A DNA stretch of 64,000 nucleotides, from assembly GCA_018136815.1 (NCBI GenBank), contig CM030933.1, forward strand, positions 4,330,341 to 4,394,340. Direction: 5' to 3'. Positions 56,648-64,000 of the stretch are shown here, piece after piece. The translations under genes were made by a program, and so were the position numbers. The DNA is from Isochrysis galbana (Eukaryota > Haptophyta > Isochrysidales > Isochrysidaceae). Within the stretch, counting starts at the first letter, position 1, and the number at the start of each line of letters is the position of its first letter. The notes under the pieces are model-generated. The model was not told the DNA's origin, did not search any database, and was given only the letters and a program-made list of their open reading frames with translations.

Positions 56648-58390
56648 ATGACTCCGCTCCCCTTGCTGCTGATTGCGCTCACCCTCGCTTTGGGCTGCGA
56701 GAGCGAGCTGCCTCTGCTCACTCACCGCTGGTCGTCGGGCAGCTGCTGCGGCCCAAACGGGCAGATTCAGAGTGACAACACCACAGCGTACATCGCGCAA
56801 GTGGGCTGGCTGCCGCGCAGCGAGCGCCGACCCTCCTACACCAATGGCGCCAACTACCACGGCCCTTGCACCGCCATCTGCGCGCCGAGTTATCAAGGCT
56901 GCTCGAGGCTTCCCGGCCGCGATACCGCGCCCTCGTACAAGCAGTGCGCCACCGGAGACTTCTGCAATTGGGGAATCTTCGCCAACGAATGCGTCCTCAT
57001 GCCTGCGGTCGACAACCCACAGGTACGTGTGGCCAAGGGCCTCGGTCCACGCGGATATGACTCGGTCCGCGTCTCATTGATCTCTCGTGGATCCTCGGTG
57101 GGCGGCGGCCCGAGCGGTGGCTTCGATTATGATGCAGACTTCCAATACCGCTGGCTGCAATTCCGGCTTTCTTCCTCGCTCATCTCGGCAACACCCGGTG
57201 CGTCCACCTCATTCAGCTACACGATGCACCTGGCTGAGGGCATGTCGGTGACCAAGACCCTCACATTCACACTCCCTGCCAAGGGCGTGGGAACCTCGGG
57301 CGTGCTGATTGCAGATCCTTGCATCAACGATGGCATGGGAAGCAATATCCTCTACTGCAGCAACTTCAGGCGATTCCGGACTAATGAGTGGATACCCGGC
57401 TTACTCAATGCTTTCGCCTCGGACTCGTCGATTAGCTTTTGGGGTACCCTAGGCGACAATTGGTATGACGCCCACAGCAATCTGATCGGTGGGGCGCGCA
57501 AAACCGACGGCGACAATGTCCGATTCGTCTACTCTCGCTTGAGCAGCGAAACGCTCTCCAAGATCCAACTCATGGTGCCGGGCAATCATGATCTGTGGGA
57601 CTGCACGCGCGAGGGCTACCCGATCGTCTGCCCCGCCTCAACAAGGGACCCAGGAGGCTGGGGTGTGGCTCAGTACTATGGCCAGGACGTCATTGCTTCG
57701 ACGGCTGTGTCGCCATATAACTTTAGTCAGGCTCCATCGGCCCGAGGCTGGTCGGTCGTTGCGCCGCAAGAGAATTTCTTCTTTTACAACCAAATCGGCG
57801 ACATGGGCTTCATTGGATTCAATGGAGCCCCCTCAGAACTCGGCTACGACGCGCTTCGTCCATCATTTGAGATGGCGTGCACATGGATGGGCGCGCAAGC
57901 CGACATCAAGGTCGTCTTCATGCTCAGCCACTATGACAATGTCGGCTTCGGCTCCACCGCCGACACCACAGGGCCAGGAGCCTATTTGAAGGTGCGCGAG
58001 ATGCCGGGTTGCGACCAGTTCGACGCCAATGGCATGCTCAAGTTCGTGGTTGGTCACACTCACTGCAATAGCAAGGACCTCTATGCCACCGAAGCGCCAG
58101 TCGTAGGCGTGGGCACAGGATTCCGGGTGGCCGGTATGGGGATGGCCGCTGGCGGCGGTGAGCCGGGGGCGGAATGCGAGAAGATGAGCGCCAACAACAA
58201 CTTCGGAATCCCGGTCTTCGACACGGCCGGCGGACGGCTACAAATCTGGCATTTCAAAGTTGGCGACACTACAGATTCAGCTGCCGAACTTGAAGCGCGC
58301 TATGAGGCGATCGTTTCATGCGTGCGTGCAAACGGATGGCGTGCGTGCACGGCCATGGCTGAAGTTTGGCTAGACCAGCCGCTAGTCTAG
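56648..58390 (+). CDS. Secreted calcineurin-like metallophosphoesterase
   Basis: Intronless, 580 aa, starting at the ATG that opens a signal peptide (MTPLPLLLIALTLALGCESE). Residues 20-215 are a Cys-rich N-terminal part (CCGPNGQ, CTAICAPSYQGC, CATGDFCNW). The phosphoesterase motifs follow: IADPC (222-225) where D-x-H is usual, GTLGDNWYD (GDN 269-271), VPGNHDLWD (GNHD 312-315), LSHYDNVG (H428) and VVGHTHCN (GHTH 469-472). Only the first motif is altered. These enzymes hydrolyse phosphomonoesters or diesters with two metal ions; secretion suggests phosphate scavenging from organic P, but the substrate is unknown. The frame reaches back to 56177 through CT-rich leader, which I exclude. Confidence 0.85.
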   Translation: MTPLPLLLIALTLALGCESELPLLTHRWSSGSCCGPNGQIQSDNTTAYIAQVGWLPRSERRPSYTNGANYHGPCTAICAPSYQGCSRLPGRDTAPSYKQCATGDFCNWGIFANECVLMPAVDNPQVRVAKGLGPRGYDSVRVSLISRGSSVGGGPSGGFDYDADFQYRWLQFRLSSSLISATPGASTSFSYTMHLAEGMSVTKTLTFTLPAKGVGTSGVLIADPCINDGMGSNILYCSNFRRFRTNEWIPGLLNAFASDSSISFWGTLGDNWYDAHSNLIGGARKTDGDNVRFVYSRLSSETLSKIQLMVPGNHDLWDCTREGYPIVCPASTRDPGGWGVAQYYGQDVIASTAVSPYNFSQAPSARGWSVVAPQENFFFYNQIGDMGFIGFNGAPSELGYDALRPSFEMACTWMGAQADIKVVFMLSHYDNVGFGSTADTTGPGAYLKVREMPGCDQFDANGMLKFVVGHTHCNSKDLYATEAPVVGVGTGFRVAGMGMAAGGGEPGAECEKMSANNNFGIPVFDTAGGRLQIWHFKVGDTTDSAAELEARYEAIVSCVRANGWRACTAMAEVWLDQPLV

Positions 58391-58964
58391 ATGATCGAGA
58401 ATGTGCAAGTCTTGGGACCTTAAATTTCTTGCTGGTCAACCCCCTAAATCTTGAGTCTACCATTCTGATGGCTGATTGCAACGTCAAGAGTTTAGCACCG
58501 AAGTGCTATAATGGTGAGCATGCAATCTTTCCAAACTCCATCATTGCGCAATTTTTCGCTCGCATTGCTTTCTCTCTCACACCTTGCTCTGCTGCGTGTG
58601 TGCTTCTCATTCACACGGTCACTGTGCTGGAGTGCATGTTTGAGCACCTCCAGGCCTCCGGCCTGGTCAATCAAGAGCAGCCTGCGCTGACAATTCGCCA
58701 TAACAATCGTACCTTCTCACGTGAAGAGAAGCCCCATTGGAATTAGGAGGTAAAAAGAGGCCAAAGGGGGAGGCAAGAGACAAGCGACCATCGGTGATTC
58801 CCCCTCCTAAACGGAGTAGCCGGAGTGCGACGTTTACAACCGCAATGCATTGGCTCGCGCATGGCTCAAGTGTGACCTTTGGAGAAAGAGTCAAGGATGT
58901 TGAGCAGGCGCCGCCGCCAGCCGCCAGCCGCTAGCCCGGTAGGCATAGGAGATCGGAGGAAGAG
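58391..58964. other. 3' flank, no supported gene
   Basis: A 126-codon plus frame ending at 58746 starts inside the preceding gene and has no ATG-linked coding signal. Nothing else. Confidence 0.45.
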
Positions 58965-59186
58965 GAAGGGGGGAACGGATCACCGGGGGAGGGGGGGGGG
59001 CGGACCATATCTAAGCCCTTCACCCCAATCCCCCTAGTAGTGCACGGGGGCCCGACGGGGGGAGCGCGGCCAGATGGCGGGGCGGGGGGAGAGCCGGGGG
59101 AGAAAGGGTGTAGAAAGTATGCTACGTGTAGGTAGTGGTTCCATGCGCCGGGAGTGCGGAAAGAATATTATGAAGTTTATCATCAA
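58965..59186 (+). mobile_element. Family B element, 3' part, degraded
   Basis: GATCACCGGGGGAGG, CGGACCATATCTAAGCCCTT, CCCCAATCCCCCTAGTAGTG, TATGCTACGTG, GTAGTGGTTCCATGCGCC, AAGAATATTATGAAG. Matches 24285-24480 with indels. Its 3' end is followed at once by a LINE 5' end. Confidence 0.75.
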
Positions 59187-59400
59187 AAAGATAGGGTCAT
59201 GGAACGCGCGTCGCTCCCTTCCGTCTCGCACGGACGGACTCCGATGTCTGTGACCCCTGCCCGGTGACCCTCCACCCGCCCGCGTGCTATGTTCCCTAGT
59301 GTGCTGAGCCATCGAGCGTCCCGCCTTGGCCTTCCCATCCCCAGTCCGAGTCCACAGCCCGCGCTTGATGTCTCCCCAGCCCTCCTCGTTCCTCCCCACT
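59187..59400 (+). mobile_element. LINE 5' end lacking the left hairpin arm
   Basis: AAAGATAGGGTCATGGAACG is the right arm and start context seen in full at 53767-53740 (-). ATG 59199 opens MERASLPSVSHGRTPMSVTP, then a stop. Head-to-tail junction with the preceding element at 59186/59187. Confidence 0.55.
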
Positions 59401-59586
59401 CCTCATGTTCATACACTAGCTGGTAAAGATCCACAGCTCCATCCACACCTCCCCCACTACCAACAGAGATGAAAGTAGTAAGAAACTACAAGGGAATTTT
59501 CTCAATAAAAGATTTCGCAAGCCCCAGGACTGTGGAAAGGAGAATCTGCCGAAATGCCTCACCAATCCTGCCGCAGCACATAGCTG

Positions 59587-61947
59587 TCACGTAAGCTTTA
59601 GAGAGAGCTCGTGGCGCGGTTGGCGTGCCCGCCGCCCATTAGCTTGCTCACTAGCCAATTCTAGCGCACGACGTTGCGCTGTGTTGAGCTTTGAGGCCGG
59701 GAGCCATAGCTGTAGAAGCCCGCATGCCGGATCGAGTGCGGCATCGAGCAACAATTCACATCCGGCATGGGAGAGATTTGTCTCACTTAGCCAGAGCTTA
59801 CGCAAGCTGGCCGCTCCGCCCAAAGACGAAGCAAGTGATTCGACATCATCGTCGCACAAGGCGTTGCCTCCCAGCCAAAGTTCATCGAGGGTGCACCCCT
59901 CGCGACAAAGCGCCGGCGCGAGAGCCCTCATTGTTGCCCCGTCGGCACCTGTGTAGTCCAGCCACAGGCGCTTCAACGTAGTGTTCTCACCAAGTGCACG
60001 CACAAGAGAGGTAGCTCCGGCAGAGGTGAGTGGGTTGCCACCCAGCCAAAGCTCAGTCAGACCGCAGCCGTCCTCACGCAGCGCCGATCCAAAGGCTATG
60101 GCCGTCGCCGGCCCTAACCCGTTGTCGTTAAGATGCAACGACACGAGTCCCGAGCAATATCCACTCGACACCGCCTGCGCAAGGGCCACGCCGCCCTCGT
60201 CGCCGAGCCCACAATTACCGAGCTGGACTTTCTTCAGCGCTGTCTCCCCTCCGTACAAAACATCCGCAAGCGCTGCGCCACCCGATGGGCCGATGGCGTT
60301 GCCACCTAGCATGAGCTCTTGTAGCTGCGAAAGGGCCCCGGAATCGATTGCGCGGGTGAGGAGAGTCACGCCCTCGGCGGTAAGTTTGTTTAGCCCAAGA
60401 TTTAAACAAATGAGATGCGGCAGCGCGGACGGGCAAGAACTTATCATGCGGCGTAGACCAGAAACACCGATCCCATTGTTGCCCAAAGTCAGCCTGATGA
60501 TTTGCGTCTCAATCGATGTTCTCTGCAGAGTCATACCAACCTCTTCGGCTCCGTCAGCACCGATACTATTGTCGTGTAGCCATAACGAGCGGGCGCCCAT
60601 CTCACGGATTGCCAATGCGAGATCCTTGGCCTTAAGAGCGCGCGCATCAAGCGACTGCCGGGACCAGTCGAGGAGGGGGAAACAGCCTCTTTTGCGAGCT
60701 GGTTGAGCCCTAGGACCTGTTGACCTGTGAAGACGCGGCTTGCTATGCACCGGCTGGCTAGCTGTAGTTATGGAGCGGGGACTCTCTAGCCGTTCCGAGG
60801 CACTCGGCGTAATTGAGAAAGGCCGTCGTGATGGTTCTTCTTGCTTTTCCACCAGGCTTGAGCTTGGGAATCGAGGTGCATCTACTGTACGACGTACTGC
60901 CCTCCCCCTGGCGGCTGCTTGCGCGAGTATGGCAGCTTGCTCGCGTGCAGCCACCGCTTCGCTGTCCATAGGCAGCGCCGGCGAATCAGGGCTGTGCATG
61001 TACAAGTTGTCACGACGGACAGCTCTTCCACGTGCTGCTGCTTGTGCTAGCACCGCTGCATGTTCCAATGCCTCCGCTTCCTCACTGAGCCCTTGCTCGA
61101 TGGGTGAGCCAACAGGACGCGAGTTGCCGACACCGCGCCGAACAGCCCTACCTCGCACCGCCGCTTGTGTCTGCACAGCTGCACGCTCTAGAGTGTCGAG
61201 GTCTTCTGTTTCTGCAGGAAGATGCACTGCGGGCGGAAAACGCGGCGCATCCATGCCTCGACGGACGGCTCGGCCTCGAGCAGCTGCTTGAGCCACCGTT
61301 GCCGCGCGCTCCAGCTCAGTGGTATCCACACTGCCAACTGGTTGTGGTGGGCCGTCAGTGATATGTAATGCGTCTACCACATGCCCCGCAGCTTGTAATC
61401 GATCAACTGCTTGCACACCGGTGTCTGCCCGCTCCAATGCATCAGTATCCACGTTCTCTTGTGCGTGAGCAGGGAGACTACCCGGTGGTGCAGCATTGGC
61501 ACGGCGCACAGCCCGCCCTCTGACGACAGCCTGAGCACGCGTGGCTGCACGTTCTAGAACAGGTATGCTTGCGCTTTCATCCGCGTGTACTGCAGGCAGA
61601 TCGACTCCTAGTGGTGGAGGTTGATTAGCAGATTGCACGAGCACTTCCTCGAAGGCCCCCTCAAGGACACCTATCTCTGCTTCAGGAGGAGGGACGTCGA
61701 TACACGGGACATGCTCTTCATCTACCTGGTCGGCACTTCCTACCAACGGCGGCGGCGGCGCCAGGCTCTCTTCTTCCTCCACTTCGGCCGCTGGCTGCTC
61801 GTCTCCGAGCTCGCGTGATAGATCCGCCTTGTGAACCGGCCCGGCTTGACGCTCGAGCTCGAGCTCAGTCTCCAGCATAACAATCCGTGCCTCCGAGCCC
61901 TCCGAGACCATCGACGCTGGTGGCGCGCTCTCGCCGCCAACTTTCAT
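59587..61947 (-). CDS. IQ-repeat and leucine-rich-repeat protein
   Basis: Intronless, 786 aa from the ATG at 61947 (MKVGGESAPPASMVSEGSEA). After an acidic N-terminus come six spaced IQ-like motifs of the form AA-x2-AQA-x-x-RGRAVRR (the second is decayed to QAVDRLQAAGHV); such motifs bind calmodulin or EF-hand light chains. Residues 425-770 are about ten ribonuclease-inhibitor-type LRRs: LWLHDNSIGADGAEEVG, LTLGNNGIGVSGLRRM, LNLGLNKLTAEGVTLL, LMLGGNAIGPSGGAALA, LHLNDNGLGPATAIAFG, LWLGGNPLTSAGATSLV, LWLSETNLSHAGCELL. IQ plus LRR_RI suggests a calcium-responsive scaffold, perhaps flagellar; function unknown. Followed by a basic tail. The 5' flank is CT-rich on the coding strand. Confidence 0.82.
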   Translation of the reverse strand: MKVGGESAPPASMVSEGSEARIVMLETELELERQAGPVHKADLSRELGDEQPAAEVEEEESLAPPPPLVGSADQVDEEHVPCIDVPPPEAEIGVLEGAFEEVLVQSANQPPPLGVDLPAVHADESASIPVLERAATRAQAVVRGRAVRRANAAPPGSLPAHAQENVDTDALERADTGVQAVDRLQAAGHVVDALHITDGPPQPVGSVDTTELERAATVAQAAARGRAVRRGMDAPRFPPAVHLPAETEDLDTLERAAVQTQAAVRGRAVRRGVGNSRPVGSPIEQGLSEEAEALEHAAVLAQAAARGRAVRRDNLYMHSPDSPALPMDSEAVAAREQAAILAQAAARGRAVRRTVDAPRFPSSSLVEKQEEPSRRPFSITPSASERLESPRSITTASQPVHSKPRLHRSTGPRAQPARKRGCFPLLDWSRQSLDARALKAKDLALAIREMGARSLWLHDNSIGADGAEEVGMTLQRTSIETQIIRLTLGNNGIGVSGLRRMISSCPSALPHLICLNLGLNKLTAEGVTLLTRAIDSGALSQLQELMLGGNAIGPSGGAALADVLYGGETALKKVQLGNCGLGDEGGVALAQAVSSGYCSGLVSLHLNDNGLGPATAIAFGSALREDGCGLTELWLGGNPLTSAGATSLVRALGENTTLKRLWLDYTGADGATMRALAPALCREGCTLDELWLGGNALCDDDVESLASSLGGAASLRKLWLSETNLSHAGCELLLDAALDPACGLLQLWLPASKLNTAQRRALELASEQANGRRARQPRHELSLKLT

Positions 61948-62277
61948 CCGCCACCACACACGCCCTCACGGCCTCTCACGTGGAGGTAGAGAGAGTTCGA
62001 AGGAGGTAGAGAGGGAAGGAGAGAGAAATGAAGGGAATAAGGGGGAGGGGGGGGGGGGACAGACAGAGGCAGAGTCAGAGACCCAGGCGGAGACGAAGAC
62101 GGAGACGCAGACAGAGAGCAGGAGGCTGAGGCCCGCGGCCGCCGCAACTCCGCGACGGAAGCCGGGTCTCCCTCCCAACGGCAGATACCGGCCGGGCCAA
62201 GCCCACACATAAAGTACGGCTCCCCGAAGAAAATAACTCCTCTATAAAGCCTACTGGGCTTGGGGCCTGGTGTCGGC
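61948..62277. other. Pyrimidine-rich leader of the IQ/LRR gene
   Basis: GA-rich on + (61985-62130), G12 at 62048-62059, then plain sequence to the retroelement hairpin. Confidence 0.4.
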
Positions 62278-63237
62278 AACTAAGTTTATACTTAGTTCGC
62301 CCATGGGGGGGCACGAGCCCCCCTCTCTCTCCACTCCTCCCCTGCCATGGGGGAGGAACCACCCACTCTCCTGGCAAGCCAACGAGCCCCCCCCTCTCTA
62401 CACTCCTCCCCTGCCATGGGGGAGGAACCACCCACTCTCCTGGCACGCCTGATGGCTTGCCAGGAGCACACAGCCCTGCTGACCCATTCCTCTCCCCACC
62501 GGCCCGCCTGACTCGCCCGCCCTGGCCCGTCGTGGCCTGCCCATCCCTCTGACCAGCCCCTCACCAGCCCCTCGGACCCCCCTGATCAGGACCCCCCAGC
62601 CAGCTCCAGTCGACTGGCAGGGGCTCGAGAGCCAGCGAGGGAGAGGCAGGAGGCAGGAGGGGCCAGGGCCATGCCCCAGCCTCACCTGCCCCCTGAGCTG
62701 CGCTCCCAGGCCCCTGCCGGCCTCCTGGGGACCTGAAGAGGGGCCGCAGGCGCGCGCCATGGGCCCCCGCCGCAGGGAAGAGAGGAGGAAAAGGGAAGAG
62801 GGAGGGGAGGGAGAAGCGGCAGCTCTCCCCTCTGGTAGAAACGTGTCTTCTCGCCCCGTTTGGGTAAGAGAAGATGGGGGCGCCAGAGCCAGGAGGGAAG
62901 GGCCGCGGCTCGCCGCGGCCACTCGCTTCGGCGAGGAGAGATTAGCGCTCCTGGGCCCCTATTCACGAGTGCCCCCCCCCCCCCCTGCGTTGCTTTTACC
63001 CGAAAGGGGTTTTCCCCCAGCGTGGACTCGAGGAGAGGACGTGCTGGGGTGCGCGGGGTCGGTGCGTGCACTGGGGGGAGGACAAACATCGAGGGGAGGG
63101 GGCACTGCCCCCTTCCCCCGGTAGCACTCGCGGACACCTGGCTCGTCAGGCATGGCGGGATTCCGGGACGGAAAAGTTGTGTCCAATTAGCTAGTGGGGT
63201 TGGCTAGGATATAACATTAATTATTTTATTTTATTTC
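62278..63237 (+). mobile_element. Complete family A retroelement
   Basis: Begins with the perfect hairpin AACTAAGT-TTAT-ACTTAGTT (62278-62297) and ends GGATATAACATTAATTATTT plus TTTA repeats at 63237. A roughly 75-bp block containing CATGGGGGAGGAACCACCC is duplicated at 62345-62445. No target duplication visible: the 3' side is the 250-bp repeat. No mobility genes. Confidence 0.9.
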
Positions 63238-63244
63238 CTCGCAG

Positions 63245-63491
63245 TTTGTCGCTGCAGCACTCCAGCAACCCCGGGAGTGCGCAACGCTACCCCTTCGCCG
63301 TCTGAAGGAGCCTAGGCCCCAGACATGACCATGAATGCAAGCCGGGGCGCTCAGATGACCCGCCCGCCCGCCCCCGGGCTCTGCCGGGGTCTCTGCAAGG
63401 CCTGCAGGGACATCTTCACCTGCGTCTTCACCTGCGTCGGCGTGCGGCATCGGCCAGCGGCTCAGTGCAGGTGCGCATCTTCCCAGTTGGA
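63245..63491 (+). repeat. Dispersed 250-bp repeat, copy 2
   Basis: Partner of 50095-50350; see there. Starts 8 bp after the family A tail and ends CCCAGTTGGA followed by T8. Confidence 0.85.
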
Positions 63492-63577
63492 TTTTTTTTA
63501 TTTTTTGTCACATCATTCTTCGCTTGTGGTGCCTGTCTCCTCAGGGATATCTTCAGCGAGGGAGATGTGCCTCAGCC

Positions 63578-63778
63578 TCAGGAGAGCTTCCCGGTCAGGC
63601 CGATTGCTTCTGCCACGAGGCCAAGGTTGTCGTTCATTTTTAACGCAACTTTCCTTTTTCGTTCTCGATAAAGATGAAAGATGGGGGCGCTGAGCTCCAG
63701 CGGTCTTTTGAGCTTGGGTTTTCTACCCTGAGCCAGTGTTAGTGCAAGGCTAGTGGCAGTAGTGGCACTGACGCTCAA
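63578..63778 (-). pseudogene. LINE ORF2 extreme C-terminus
   Basis: Minus frame ends LAQGRKPKLKRPLELSAPIF, KMNDNLGLVAEAIGLTGKLS, then stop, as in the copies ending at 22548 and 10179. Upstream is unrelated, so 5' truncated. 63779-64000 shows nothing. Confidence 0.75.
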
Positions 63779-64000
63779 TTGTACCGTACTTGGAGGAAGA
63801 ACAAAAAGAATCTACGACGGATTTTTAAGCTGCAAACAACTCCATAGTACCGCAATCCAAGGATAACGTTTTGTTGAGCAACACACGAGACGCTGCAACG
63901 ATCAACCTGAGTCGGTAAGAAAGGGGGGTTGGCACATCGGAGTCACAGATTGAACAAGTTGGCCTGATAGCAAATCCCGAGGCCTCGCATGACCCTCTCC

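Overview
The window is nuclear DNA of a GC-rich unicellular eukaryote. Several genes only read as known proteins after short introns are removed. Of 24 introns placed here by homology and reading frame, 22 are GT-AG, one GC-AG and one GA-AG. A complete BBS1 gene and a tubulin tyrosine ligase-like gene imply a ciliated or flagellated cell. The Cys-rich C-terminal module of the trypsin, the multi-TM plus TIR-like protein and the non-GT donors fit a haptophyte-like alga best, but lineage is an inference. One 100-N assembly gap lies at 5157-5256.

Thirteen protein genes are supported: a sterol desaturase/fatty-acid hydroxylase family protein (2327-3316, -), a fused NAA80-like acetyltransferase plus ACTMAP-like protease (5786-7258, -), a YghU-type glutathione transferase (11630-13054, -), an MFS transporter (14512-16528, -), BBS1 (18082-21335, -), a multi-TM/TIR-like protein (25593-27972, -), a Myb/SANT-like coiled-coil protein (31863-33442, -), a zinc-ribbon/helical-repeat/filamin-fold protein (33746-35620, +), a secreted trypsin (36858-37958, +), SLX9 (39850-40809, +), a TTLL (42596-44753, -), an F-box/ankyrin protein (50866-52218, +), a methyltransferase-like protein (54152-55819, -), a secreted metallophosphoesterase (56648-58390, +) and an IQ/LRR protein (59587-61947, -). 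One possible first exon lies at 1858-2001. There is no operon logic. Two gene pairs are divergent, with intergenic leaders of about 300 bp (33443-33745) and 830 bp (55820-56647).

The space between genes is dominated by retroelement debris. Non-LTR (LINE-like) elements are recognised by ORF1 starts beginning MER, an endonuclease domain, an RT thumb and a C-terminal CCHC knuckle (C-x2-C-x8-H-x3-C). Short elements of 0.3-1 kb share a 5' part but carry different 3' tails: a (TTA)n tail in family A, an AATATTAAAAGG-(T)n tail in family B. Three insertions have clear 19-22 nt target-site duplications. The 5' ends carry small hairpins whose sequences differ between copies while the geometry is kept. 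One LINE at 8801-10496 sits between two perfect (CT) arrays of exactly 129 nt each. Internally deleted Ty1/copia remnants lie at 29971-30720 (+) and 47924-49255 (-).

The most striking finding is the single intronless frame joining the two enzyme types known to mature the actin N-terminus. Next are the covarying 5' hairpins and the microsatellite-bracketed LINE.
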